A stretch of DNA of 64,000 nucleotides from Pyxicephalus adspersus (GCF_032062135.1 NC_092859.1:92407201-92471200), one strand, 5' to 3'. Positions 48,601-61,166 are shown, numbered from the stretch's first letter. Program-made: numbers and translations. The notes: generated by a model not told the origin, from the letters alone.

Positions 48601-50060
48601 TTCCCTAGAAAAAAAATTATGGGCCCTAACTAGATATTACAGGCAACAAATTGACATTTCTCTTTTTATATAAATAGCTATAGGTCATGTAATATAAGGT
48701 AGACTAACTCTAAGAAACAATCTTCTATGGTGCATACTCAAATCTAAATATTCTCCAAACACGGGTAATAAAAAATGAGTGTATGCAGTCACCACCAAAT
48801 AATGAATATATTCTTTGTTTCCCTACAGAACAGACAAACACACAGAATACCTCTAGATGGAGCAGTTGGCTCATGAAGTCTCTTGTAAGATATAGGGGAC
48901 CAAAAAAACACAACTTTCCAGAACAATCATTTGTTCCATCCTCTTGCAGTGCTCACTGTACTCAGGCTTATGCAATTAAACTTGTGTATATGTTCCTCTA
49001 GGCAAATGATAAGACTCTTAATACAGCAAAACAATCATCCCACCATTGATTTTTAGATCATGTCTGCTAAGGTATTTCAGCGTTGTGCACTTTACCTAAT
49101 AAGTAAAAAAATAATATGTCTCAGCTTACTATTTTTAAAAGTCATAGAGTATAATAAAAATATCTATTGCTTTTCCTTACATGTAAAAGTAAAGACTGGT
49201 TTCAAACAAGTAGAAATAGACTGCAAAAACATAAGTTTGTGTAATGCTTACTATTAAGGTGTTACTAAACCAAACAATGAAATCAAATATTTGACTTTCA
49301 ATCCTAATTGTTCATCTTAAAAACCTTAAACAATACATCAGTATGGCATTTCAGTTAGACCATGCAACCATTTTTTGCATGAATATAGTCAATCATGCAT
49401 CTGGTTTTTAAGTCCTGCAAATATTCTAGTTCTGCTTCAAGTGCTGCTAGATATAGTTGCAAATAATCATGGTTTCATAAGAAGCTGAGCTATGGAAAAA
49501 AAACAGATGTCATAGGTCCTGTGAACTGTTGAGCTGTTCTTTCTGACAGATGAGAATGAGCTGATGAGATTGCTAATAAAAAACTGCTATGATTGGGACT
49601 GTTTTGTTTTTTATGGGCACCCTGATTTCTCTCCCAGAAGGCTGCTGCTGGGCAACTTCATTTCTTCTGCTCCCTGTGCCCATGGCTCTGCTGCTGCATA
49701 CTTTCAACCAAATTATGGGGGGGTTCAGTTACATTTCATTAAACAACATGTCTCCAGTATAAAAATCATCAATTTTCTTATTGCAAAATTGTACAGCAAC
49801 AGAGATTTCTTACTAACCCATTATTTACATAGAGTACAGATAAAGTGCAAAAGTATACTGTGTTATTGGGGGGGGGAGGGGTAAAATGGCGACAGAAATA
49901 GCTTTTGACAGGATATCATCTAAAGGGTTTCCATGTACAGGTATACTAACCTCCTCACTGCAAAAAAAAAAAAAACATCTGTGTAATGTATAGAATTTAT
50001 TTTCCTGGGGTTCAAATTCATTATTAACTGAGCACTCACCAACAGAGCAAGTACCTGTAT
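45611..50060. other. Intergenic DNA, no gene seen
   Basis: AT-rich. A CpG-containing repeat-like stretch sits at 48090-48290 with no second copy here. A G run is at 49867-49880 and an A run at 49962-49976. Confidence 0.45.
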
Positions 50061-50064
50061 ATAA

Positions 50065-50656
50065 GAAAAAACTCAAACTAGGTTTTAAAGTACAGGTAGT
50101 CCCGAGTTAGGGACATCCAACCTACAGACGACTCCTAGATATGAACGGGCTTCCCTGCTCGCTCGTGTGCAGCACGGAGGCTTGATGGGGGGAGGGGCGG
50201 TTGGCATGACTTGGAGAAGAATTCTTTTGCTAAACACAGCTGAGGTTGTGGGTGATCTTAAGGACTAAGCTCTTCTGCAACCTCTTGAAACACTTTAATG
50301 ACCAAGACAAACTTTGCAGTTGTTTCTTTTTGTATATCAAAGCAAAGCTTGCTCCAGAAGGTAATTAATGTTAAGGTTCCATAAGGTGTTTTTTTTTTTG
50401 CTTTGTTTGTGATTACCTCACAATTAGGATTTCACACAGTATCTGACACCATGCTGCCTAAACTTATGTAGAGACAAACATCTGTCCTAATTGCATTTAC
50501 TAAAATAATGTACCTGTCCAGAGTTACATGCAAATTCAACTTAAGAACAAACCTACAGTCCCTATCTCATATGTAACCCGGAGACTACCTGTACTGGAAT
50601 AAAAGCAACACATATATGTTTATTCCAGTTTTTTAAAACCTAGTTTGATTTTTCTT
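50065..50656. mobile_element. Palindromic element split by a later insertion
   Basis: Left arm aactcaaactaggttttaaa and right arm tttaaaacctagtttgattt are inverse copies, and the right side continues with ctggaataaa...tttattccag. Removing the internal element 50093-50591 would leave one continuous long hairpin. A nested insertion is the simplest reading. Confidence 0.7.
50093..50591. mobile_element. Non-autonomous DNA transposon with TA target
   Basis: Termini caggtagtcccgagttaggg and taacccggagactacctg are inverse copies, flanked by TA on both sides (50091-50092, 50592-50593). This fits pogo/Tigger or another Tc1/mariner-type element. It is 499 bp and non-coding. Confidence 0.75.
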
Positions 50657-50950
50657 GTTTTTTTGCCCCTAGATTTAATATCCTAATAATAGGGGGGGCC
50701 TATTCATACATTTTTGTATATAGTCAAATTAGCACATATATTGTGGATTTATTTACACTTTCCCTCTTGTTTTGACTTGCGTCCTCTGCTTACCTGACAC
50801 CTACAGGATCTCAATTGGATAAGTAATCAATTTCTGGATGTGGCATAACTGCATATACTGTGAGATAATGTTTTTGATATATTATATTGTTATATGTTCT
50901 GTAATTAATAATTTTATGTTGTAGAATAGGATATTTGGCTCCTTTGTGTT

Positions 50951-50984
50951 TACCGTACTCCTAAGGAGGCGGATTGTTACCGCA
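50951..50984 (+). ncRNA. Degenerate hammerhead-like core
   Basis: Ctaagga, then a good stem (gcgg-attgtta-ccgc), then aaaa and tgtgttg. This corresponds to CUGANGA, stem II, GAAA and the stem III region with single-base changes in both core boxes, so it should be inactive. Kept as a relic because the block order and stem agree with 34937-34964. Confidence 0.35.
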
Positions 50985-51602
50985 AAATGTGTTGAGTATA
51001 TCACTTTTAAAGATTCTTTTTCTGGGCTTTTTGTAAGCTCCATAAATTAGATTTCTATCTAATTGTATGTGATTCTTTAATGTTGGCATTATTATTATAT
51101 GCATTGATATCAGCCAGTATGATGGCTTTATTTTTAAGAATAAAACATCTTTGTTTTTTATATAATTTTTGTATGTGGTTTTATTTGAATACAGATGCCT
51201 GCAAAGTCCCCATCTTTTTAACTAAAACTACAAATATAAGTTTCATTGGAATGTGGCATATGTTAATAATTAGTTGATAATATAAGTTCTTTGAAGGGAA
51301 CCAAGTTTTATCTAAATTACTTTTTGATTTCATATTACCTTGGGTAAGCTTATTAGAGATTTTAGTGTTACCGTTTCAGTCTGCTTTAACACACCTTCAT
51401 CTGCCAAAATTGGACATATCAGATTTAGATGAACTAAGACTTTACATACACTCTCATGGGGGACAGATGTGATCACCAATGCTGATGTGCTAACATATTT
51501 AGATCCTGGGTGTCACATACCTGAAAAAATGTAAATGTTTTTATTTGCACACTCATTCTATAATAGTAATATGGATAATACTGAAACCAAATTACCCTAT
51601 GT

Positions 51603-51877
51603 TAGGTCATGTACACATATTAGATGATAGTTACCCAAGATGAACGATTGAAAATCTAGTGCATGTAAAATGGTCTCCAATGTTGTTTACTGGTTCACTT
51701 AGTCAGATCAATGAAACACCAAGCTGGAATGACAGCGAGTGCCCCTCGCTCATCCTACCCACTCCACAGAACTGAATAGCGCTGTGTGTACTGAGCTCGT
51801 TCATTCTCCTATCACTTGAAATGATCAGAAAACATAATTTCCAGCTACAAAAATCTAATGTGTGTACATTGCCTTAC
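51603..51877. mobile_element. Non-autonomous DNA element, gtacacac-end family, copy 4 (most diverged)
   Basis: Begins tcatgtacacatattagatg and ends aaatctaatgtgtgtacatt. Interior words such as gagtgcccctcgctcatcct and gaatagcgctgtgtgtac correspond to the other copies, but the right hairpin is largely lost. Confidence 0.6.
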
Positions 51878-53489
51878 AATCAGACAACTAGGATCTTTAG
51901 AAGGAGATGCCAGTAATGGCAGCTTACATGTATCTCTCATGATAATTTGCTTTTAACAGGCCCGTTATCACTTTATAACGAATCATGTAGTAATAACGAT
52001 AACAGAAGCAAGTCTAAATACAGCTGACTGCATGAACATGATTAGCAATAATCACAGCATGGTGCCTGGTAACTACTTTACCTACTGTATATTAAAACCA
52101 GCGTGAAACATATCACACAGCATTGGCATACAGATGAGCTAGTTCAAATCTCACACACTGTAGAAGCAATATTAGAATTCCTCATTATATAGAGAATATA
52201 ATAGGAAGCATCTACACATTTATTTAAGGTAATTATGCTGGGATGGGGTGCATTTAATGTGTAAGAATATTAGTTTTGTTTTCATGTTTCCACTATTGCA
52301 CCCTACAGATTTTTTAATTTAAATTATCCTGATAAAAATTAGAAAAGATTCTGTAGTAAAGGCATCTCTAACAGCTTAATATCCTTGCACAAAATCGAGG
52401 CATTTTTTAATAGAATAAGGTGAGTACATGTGTGTGTATCATGGAATATAGATAGCTGTCTCTCTGCTTTCAGTATTTAATGGAAATATGGTCATGGAAA
52501 TAGGAAGTTCAGGCCCCTTTCAAACTAGTGGTTCCAAATCACAGCTGTTAGTGCTTTACAGCTGCCCATCTTCAACTACTATGTTGTGAACTGAAGAGTT
52601 TGACAGAAACTTTGTAATTGCTGAATGAGATGTGTTTTTTTCTTCCAGAGAAAGAAATGCAACTGCATGGCCAGTAGCAACTCACAAACTGCACTGCAGT
52701 TCACTGCAACCACATGGAAACGTTTGCACAAAATGGTTATCAACCATAAGTGTGTGTAAAATTTCTAGATTAACAATGTGTTAGTCTGATTTGGGGGTGC
52801 CATTCTTTCTGACACCTATCACTGTGTATTACACATTATTATGTATCACATTATTTCAGTTGATAATAAGCATGGTGCTGCATTGCACATGCCGACAGTC
52901 AACCTTAGTCTATTGCCTGGCTATACAATAATACACAGTTCCTGTAATCTATGTTGTTTTTCTGTGCTATTTGGTGGGAGTAGAAGTTTAGAAGATTTTG
53001 AAAAGCCTTGTTGGAAGATGGAAATTACACAGCTATAAACACAATAAGCAAGTACCTAGTGCCAAAGAAACACAATATTTTGCAAAGTATATGTTTAGAC
53101 AAGCTGCACAAGAAATTGGTGAAGCCATTTTAGACAAGTTAAAATGTCCAACAAAGTATTCTGAATATGTCAAATTAACATAGTTGTGCCTAAGGTTTTA
53201 CATCTAACACTAAGTAGTTTGCAAAAGATTGCCAGGATTTGAAATATAAAGCTTTGTTCAATTGGAACAAACCTGCATAAGTTAAAGCAGAAAACAAGGA
53301 CAACTTTAAAAACTGATGATCAGGGTTTATTGCAATAAGAGGTAGATGATGTTTCTTCTATGATAAGAAATTTTTACCTTTCTGATCATTCGCTTTAGCT
53401 GTCAAAATGCACATGCACAGCTCAACTTTAGGAACTTTAGTTCCTGCTATTGATGGTAGTGAATAAACTCTGTTTATCTGCACAGAGAT

Positions 53490-53620
53490 TATATCATCCC
53501 AGCCTGGCCAACAAGATGGCCAAAGATCGGAATGAGGAAGGGAAGAATAAAGAATATAGCAGCGCCCACAACAGAATGGGAACAACTTAGTATTTAAAAG
53601 GTTTAGTTCCACTTTAAATC
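53490..53620 (+). repeat. Short dispersed repeat, copy 2 of pair
   Basis: Contains atcatcccagcctggccaac, aaagatcggaatgaggaagg and ends tttaaaaggtttagttccac, matching the order seen at 45480-45610. Confidence 0.5.
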
Positions 53621-53649
53621 AATTGCCAAACGTGTATAATGTATGATAA

Positions 53650-53757
53650 ACCAAGAGCAATAGAAAGGCAAACAAAAAATGCCCTATCCATGAAAACTGC
53701 ATTAAATGTGCAAGAAAGGGTCATATGAGTTGGATCTGCATGGTGACACATGAAAGC
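53650..53757 (+). pseudogene. Orphan CCHC zinc-knuckle frame, possible retroelement Gag relic
   Basis: A 36-codon frame between stops contains Lys/Arg-rich residues followed by CIKCARKGHMSWIC, which has the exact C-x2-C-x4-H-x4-C spacing of a retroviral-type zinc knuckle. No capsid, protease or polymerase frame is recognisable next to it, and a chance match cannot be excluded in 64 kb. Confidence 0.3.
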
Positions 53758-55344
53758 TAAAACTTTTGCATGGAATAATACGTCATTTTGTAGCTTTTTG
53801 CCACATTAAAAATTTCAAAATTGTATTGGTAATCCACATTATCTAAATAATAATGCTAAAGCAAATCATGCAGGTATATGGTTTTGGCAACATAGAACTT
53901 ATGGTTTAATCAATTTAGGAGCTTTAGTGTTTGCAAAATTATGACTCTGTATCTTGCATTATTAATCAGGAAAAAACTTTTTAAAGTGAAGCATACTTGA
54001 CACTTATGACACAGACATACCTGTTTATAGACACCTTGCAGCCATAACAAGTTCAGGATCCCATCATCAGTACCTCCGAGGAAACCATTGTCTTTGCTGC
54101 TGACTCTATGAGGGAACTTCCAGTTCTCTACCAATCTTCTTCAGCCATTGGATGGTCACTGATGATGTAACTCCTGGCGTTATCCTCACCAAGGGTCACT
54201 GAAGAAGCTACAGGCATTAGAACAGGTTGGCCCTGCGGCCCCTGGAACGTGGTTAGGCCAGGAGGGCCTGAAGACTGGACCACTGTGAAGATGAACTAGA
54301 TTCCCAGTAACAAAGGACATAGCTTCAGTAGGAGAAGCTAAACGGTGGGATCCCAAAGGGAGGTACATAGGTTCAGATTGTGTTGGTGCTGAATTTGGGA
54401 CTGCCACTCCAGAGGAGGAATGCTTCTGTCACATTCAATATGGATTTAGGAGTTCAGCTACTATGTAACTGTATGGAATGCTTGTAGATGTGAACTGCTG
54501 CTACCCTAACCCTTTCTCCTTATGTGTTGAGTTACAATAAATTCCTAAAAGTGGATTTGCACTTTTTGCTTTTGTGAGTTTCATATGTCACATCTGGGAC
54601 ATGGATAAATATTGGCCACCCCTACGGGAGTGAATACTCTACCAACACCAGTGGGACAAGGCAATTTAAATCCAAATTAAATTTAAATCCATACATGTAT
54701 CAACTATTGAAGAATTTTACTGTAATTACAAGGCTGAACAAAATATTTATTACTTAAAAATATATAAAAAGTACATATTGATATTACATATCTGCAGTGG
54801 CTGGAATAGGCAGCATAAACAGGATTTAATGAAATCTCAAACATAATTTATTGTTAAACTTGAGCCACAATGTTCTTTCATATAGGTTTCTGTAAATATC
54901 CCAATTACATTTCAAGAACTTTGAGTCTATATTTTTGCTTCAATATTTAAAGCCACAATATTGGTGGTCTGTTTTCAGTTTCTATTCCTGTAAAATAGCT
55001 ATGCAGGACACATCAATCATATTTAAGGCAAAGCAGGTTATTGTTTCCCAATCCTTTGTTGACAGACACTGTCTAATGAAGCAGGTGCACCTGTTAGCAA
55101 TTAATACAGTATGAAAAATATCTCCATATCCCATACAATTAAAATGATGAACAGCTACAGTTTTGATGAACAGAGGTTCATATCATCTCATTCAGTAGTG
55201 TTATTTATTAGTTAGCTATCTTTGTGTTAATACAGTTTTCTGGAAATGTTTCTCCTATACTTGTATAGCCTTGTACATTAAATTAGATTTATTTAACCTG
55301 TTTAGGTCCTGAAACAAAGCAAATGAAAAAATTGAAATAGTATA

Positions 55345-55370
55345 TATTTCGACCTTTAGCCGTTTCAGGA
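55345..55370 (-). ncRNA. Very degenerate hammerhead-like relic
   Basis: On the minus strand ctgaaac, ggc-taaag-gtc, gaaatatata keeps the ctga and gaaa boxes and a weak stem between them, but the first box lacks its final GA. Listed only as a possible third member of the 34937 motif. Confidence 0.2.
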
Positions 55371-56376
55371 GAAAACAAGATTTTTTAAATTGAGACAACC
55401 TGTAGGAGGCAGTCCCCAGCCAAAGCTTAGTTTTAGCAAAAGAAACTACTTGTTTTTAGCACAACAAATTGTTAATGGTCTTGCACTAGCAACCAAGCAG
55501 CACACTGCATAATGTCAATCACCTCCTAAAAATCAATAAATATTCAGACCACAGGCGCTAAAAATATATTCCAAAATGGGAGTAATTGATAAAACTAATA
55601 TTTCAAATGTAACTACACAAATTGCACTCACTTGCAATTAATAAGCATCATTCTTCTTAAATATATTAAAATTGGAGATATACTTATTCCAAAAAAAGTG
55701 GATCCAATTAAACTTTTCAATAGTAAAAAACAAACCCTTTCTTGACTTCAAGGGAGACAGTAACATTCTGTGTTCTCCATCGCCTGGTTAGGCAAAATGT
55801 GTAAGTTAGAGCCTAAGCTGAATACGTGAATGTGAGCGGGACTATGTACTTACGTCATACGTCACACGTGTTGGGAGTCAGCATTAGAATGAGGATCTAT
55901 ATGCACATACCATAGAAGATTTGTTTTAAAGTTTTATAGGTTTTGAAATTATTTTAATTAATGGAAATTGTTTTACACTCAAGAATTGTGTAAGTTTTGG
56001 TTGCACATTAAAGGTTTTATGTGGATCTTGGAGTTGTGTTTTTGAATGTAAACCAACAAGTGCCAATAAGGGGCCCAGCTTGTCTCCCTAGATAAAATTT
56101 ATGAATGGCCCAATGAATTGATTTTTCTCTCTTGGTTGTCAGCCATAAATTAAGTACTATGCAAAGTGACTTAACGCTAGGAGAGAGATGTTAATGGAGG
56201 TTTAGTTTATGAGCTTGCTGGAAGTTATAGTAGTCCTGCAATGTAGGCGGAATAAGGTCCTCCTGCGTCCATTTATGATGCAAGGAAATTTAAATAAAAA
56301 ATTCCACAAAGTAGCCTTATGTCCAGTTAAAAGTAGGGGATGTTTAGGAGGATACAGTGAGGGAAAAGAAATAATA

Positions 56377-57034
56377 CCGTGTTTCCCCGAAAATAAGACA
56401 CTGTCTTATATTATTTTTTTCTCCTAGGGCTTATTTTCAGGTAGGGCTTATATTTTGAGAAGAACAGCAAACCTCAAAAAAATTAACATTTATTTCAAAC
56501 GTTATCACATTCTGTGACATCATGGTAACTCTGTAAGTAAGCTGTGTGCTGTGTCCTCCCTCTTCTACCCTCCCCCCCTCACCAATCAGTCCTGCATCAC
56601 TGTGCTCTGGAAGAGAGATGGGACAGCCTTATCCACGCTGTTCTCCCTTCACTCCCCCCAGCACAATCAGTTCTGCACTGCACTGGAAGAGAGGCATCCT
56701 CAGCGTCCTCTCTTTTCTCCTCAGAGTGCCCTCCCTTCACATCTCTCTCTACAATCATCAGCTCTGCCCCCGGAGAAGTGATGGATTGTGTGAGCCTGGA
56801 ATACTCGTACGTACGGGGTAGTGATGTTGTGACAGTCCTGCACTCGTGTGACAGTCTGCGATGTCCTTTACTTCCTCCCCCACCACTATGTACAGTATGT
56901 GCTGAAGATATTCTACGGTATTAAGCTAGGGCTTACTTTTGGGGGAGGGCTTATATTTCGAGCTTGCTGGAAAACAGCCAAAAATCCTGCTAGGGCTTAC
57001 TTTCGGGGGGTGTCATATTTTTGGGGAAACAAGG
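56377..57034. mobile_element. Non-autonomous DNA transposon (ccgtgtttccccgaaaataa termini)
   Basis: The left terminus ccgtgtttccccgaaaataa and right terminus atttttggggaaacaagg are inverse copies with TA on both outer sides. Subterminal agggcttattttcaggtagg and ctagggcttactttcggggg also mirror each other. The middle (56540-56900) is a C/T-rich non-coding filler whose open frames in all three phases are compositional. Superfamily left open. Confidence 0.75.
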
Positions 57035-57416
57035 TAATATGATTAGCTAATTCCAAACACACCGAGATATTGGATAATGAAGAGTCGTTCAGCCACCAAT
57101 GAGTAATGGATAGAAACTCCCCTAGCACTTTTGCACAGGTATGTAGAGGATAAATGCATATAGAGGAAAGTATATGTACCAAAACTACAACCAGATGTAC
57201 AGTAGATGACTGTGATCAATACAAGAATATTGATTATGAGCATCATAATAATATGTGTAATCTCTAGTTGAAGGATTAAATTCCCTCCACACAACCACTA
57301 AGTCAAACTCAGGGAGGAGTTTAGCAAAATGTTGAATCTGATTGGAAAGATTTTTGTAAGTAGAGCAAGATTTATCCAAAATGCAATCTAAGGCAAGACT
57401 AGCATCTTAAGAAGGC

Positions 57417-58080
57417 CAATTGGCTAGCAGTTTGTCACGCTTGGACAGGACCACTAGGGGCACTACGGCTTCCACAGAAGTGGTGTGAGGCCTGAGAAGG
57501 GCCAAGGCACAGAGTCTAAGCAGTAACCAGGTCTTCTCCAGAGCCTCTAGTGGTGAGGATGTTTGCTGCTGGATACTGCCAGGCTGCGGACCTTGAGCAC
57601 ACCAGGGTGGGCAGGATGATACCAAATCACCAAGTAGAAGAATAGTCAAGAAAGACCAGGGTCAAGCCAGGCAGCAAGCAATAAAGGTCAGGTTACAAGC
57701 AAGGGGTCAAATACCAGGAATCCAGGAAACAGACACCACTGACACAGGGGCCACTGTGGACACAGGGAACACAGGAGACACTGGAAGCAACAGGAGGCAC
57801 AGGTGACAAAAGAATATCCACAGACTGAGTGGAAAACTGAAACAGCACAAGGGAAGGGGCTGGAAACAACAGACAGGGCAACAAGGGGAGCTGGACAGAG
57901 GAAACACTGAATTAAACAACAGGTGTACAGGAACTGGCTCAACAGAACTAGGGGCTCAGCACTAGTGGAGACACGTTGCACAAATGCTGAGTGCTGTGTC
58001 TGAGCTAGCTAAGTAGCCAGGGATAATTAGGAGGCTATTTTCTGATTGGCCTGCGAAACTGATAAAGCTTGGTAGCGTAG
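57417..58080 (-). mobile_element. LTR-like block on the minus strand
   Basis: Read on the minus strand it has the same cctgacc/gcctg-rich composition as the blocks at 7617 and 44390, with aaggtccgcagcctggcag resembling aaggatcccagcagcct at about 7980. The + strand is purine-rich with many aggaaacaga/ggcaacaagg words. No retroelement genes recognised alongside. Confidence 0.35.
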
Positions 58081-58419
58081 GCACCCCCAGAGTTAGAACT
58101 GCCCGCATGTGCAGGAGAGAGGCATCTGCACTTTAGTGAGGAAAAGGTAAGTGTCACTTAGTAGGTTAGAAGCTTTGTCCAGAGATGCAGAAACCAGCAA
58201 GTATCTCAACTCTGAATCTTTCGGGGCTTTTTTGTGGGGTGAAAGCGATATGATTAGAAAAATAAAGGGGGAAAAAAGCCCTAAACAGCTTCCGAACCTT
58301 TAGCATCTCAGAGGAAAGCTTGACTATAATGACTGGGAGGTCCAAACTTTTTGGCAGCTGCTGGGGCCCTGTGATTATGATCTAGTTCTAGTTGTAGGTG
58401 ATCGAAGTCATCAGAGCCA

Positions 58420-58960
58420 GAGTAGTATCCTCCAATTCCTTCACAGATTCTAACAGGTCTTTTTTTGCTCAGGCTTCCTCCAATTGTGATTCCAGAAGTG
58501 AAAGATTAGAAGAGTTTTGATTAAGATTAGCAACTGTATCATCCATTTTCAACTCAATATTTTCAAGTCTTTTATCAAGGGCTTTAATTCATGTTTCTAA
58601 TCCAGAGAAAAATTGGAAGTAGCATCAGCAACCTCATGTTGAAATAGATCTTTAAATCTGGCAATAAGGACAGAATCCCCTGGGTAGTGTTGTCTGTGTG
58701 CTTGGATGTACTCCCCAGCTGGCTACCAGCTGCAGAATCAGGACTGCTACCAAGTTCAGAGTCTCCCTTAGCAGTTTGTGCAAGATAAGTAGCAGAAGAA
58801 GCCCTGTGATAATATTTGTTGACAGCCGTGGAAGAAGAGCCAAGGCGAGAAAAAGGATCTTCTTGAATGAAGGAGTCAGAGGAGGCTCCAGTGGACACCA
58901 TCTTAGGACCCTGCAGGGCTGCCAAACCCCAAGCATCTCGATTGTGAGCTGCGGTGATCA
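58420..58960 (-). pseudogene. L1-like ORF1 remnant
   Basis: The minus-strand frame from about 58903 reads MVSTGASSDSF and passes through a Ser-rich segment to LPDLKIYFNM. Shifted frames below continue with AIIDKRLENIELKMDDTVAN and SLLESQLEEA, a Leu/Glu coiled-coil-like run of the kind found in L1 ORF1. Stops and frameshifts are present. Confidence 0.45.
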
Positions 58961-61118
58961 AGACCTAATGAGAGCGCTAAGCCTCTTGGGATACCTACGT
59001 CATGCATCTGGCTGCTCCTTCTCGATCTCAGGCATGCGTAGAAGGGGCATTTTTTCCACTAAGGGGAAAGAGATACCGATTTCATGCATGCGCAGCAGGT
59101 TCTATGGCTTTGGCCTATGGGCTATAGCATCCTAGCCAATAGAGGGTGCACTCAGACCCTCCAACTGCACCGTTTTGGCAGGTTCAGACTGTTTAGTTTC
59201 TGTATTAGATGTGAGCTGCTCTACCTGCCAGAACAGTACAGCTTGGAATTCTGTGAAACATTGCCCCGGAAGCCTCTTTGTTAAATGTCAGTCTCAGCCA
59301 AAGGCTGCCATCCGACTGGCGAGGGAGTTAGGATTTTCTCCCTCTCTCTCTCTCTCGCCCCCCTTTCCTCCCCTCTTAATTCTGTTCTAGTTCTTAAATA
59401 ACTAGGGAAGTCTGTGGTACTAAACTGCTCACTGTCACCCCCATTTATTCTCTATGGGGCTGCTGTGGGAAAAATCTATCCCTAGGCTTCTGTTCCCTGG
59501 TATAATGAATGAACCAGACTGCAACTTCACCGTCAGTCTGAACATATCATTAGGAGCCTTCTTTCAAGGCAGTTGGGGGGGGGGGGCAACACTTAGTAGC
59601 CAGTCTAGAGAGAAAAATCTGACCCTGAGAATAAAACGTATAATCGTGGTAAGTAGGGTGGAGCTTTCTGCATATATCTATGGATAAATGATGAGTGTGA
59701 AAAAGTTTAAGCTTAAGTTTTGTAAGAGTTTAAAACAACAACCGAGAAGCCCCTCTTAAGACATTTCTATCCTGGTCAAGCGCCTATCAAATAGTTTCCA
59801 AGAAACATGGTTAGTTTTGCGGAGGTAGACATTGATTAGAGAGTAAACTTCGGAACCAATCTTACCTTTATCTAGAAGATTTTTTCCTTTAGGTCAGATA
59901 TACATGAAAGCTTCCAAGCCACTTAATTTGGACATTCTATTGTCTTTAGTATGATGTCATAGTGACATACAAATAGGAATAATTAGTGAGGTCGAAGATT
60001 TCAGCATGCTCAAAAATTACCCATAAGTGTACCAAATGCCATAAGATCAAGCATGCTAAGCAATGACAAAGGAAGAACCAGCACTGCATCCACTACTAGG
60101 TACATTAAATCATGTCTCTCCATTTAAAGAATTCGATACTGGCTAAGATACTAAACTTTAGAAATTACTGTAACACTGCCCAAGAAGACCATATTCAGAA
60201 ACTGTCTTAAACACATTTGAAATTTCCTTTGAGCACAACATGATGTGCCTCCATGAATCTCTCCTTTTTCTAGCTGGTAATTTGCTAGTTTTAGGTATTT
60301 GAAAAGTACAGTATTGACAAGTTGAAAAGTAAAATATTAGACAATGCCAGCCCAAGTCAGATGCAATTGTACTCAAGCAACTAAATCTAATTACCCTCTT
60401 AATTAGGCACACCAAAGTTAGTTTGCAGTCACTTGTTCAGTATGACTGCACATGTCATATTCATCCACATCAACTTAGGTAAAAATTCCTAAATTCACAT
60501 TTTTTTCTCCCTGAGGTAACAATAGTATACTGATAAAAATGACTTAAAGGTCTCATCCAATTACATTTTAAAATGCTGCAAAAACTAGAAAACTGAGAGA
60601 TGGAATACATTTTATAGCACTGCAGAATATCCAATCTTTTAGTATAAATACTAATTGCTAACAACATTCTGTTTTCTCCTGTATTAAAATGCTGTGAAAA
60701 CATTTTAAACTAACTTTACTTTTCCTAAAACACCCCGCAACTGACAAAAAATTCCAGTTTTATGAGTATACGTATTAGGAACTGTACATGTTCTACCAAA
60801 TATAGTCTCCTACAAAAAAATAATTACATAAATGCACCATGAGTGTATGGCTTATTATACCTAATGTTGATTAATACTGAATCTGAGTCTCCTTGAATCT
60901 GGAAACCCATGCAGACACAAGGAGAACTACAAACTCCATGCAAATAGAGTCCTGGACAAGATTCAAACCTGAGACTCAGCGCTGCAAAGGCCACTGTGCT
61001 CCCCACAACAGGTTATCATCTGTTATTCTATTAAAGAAATATGTTTTTTCCTAATTTTTGGTAGATGGAAACCCCCTGAGAAATAGGAGAATGGAATAAC
61101 AGCATGGTTGAATGTTTG

Positions 61119-61119
<1 letters not shown>

Positions 61120-61165
<46 letters not shown>
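61120..61165. repeat. (TA)n microsatellite
   Basis: About 23 consecutive TA units. Confidence 0.98.

Positions 61166-61166
<1 letters not shown>

Noticed and set aside
56544..56924. Three overlapping open frames of 76-126 codons
   Set aside because: All phases are open because of C/T-rich composition inside a DNA transposon; no domain recognised.
57688..57981. Hydrophobic, Cys-rich minus-strand frames in three phases
   Set aside because: All three phases are open in the same purine-rich repeat, so the apparent membrane character is compositional.
58698..59135. 145-codon + frame
   Set aside because: Antisense of the L1 ORF1-like remnant and its upstream region.
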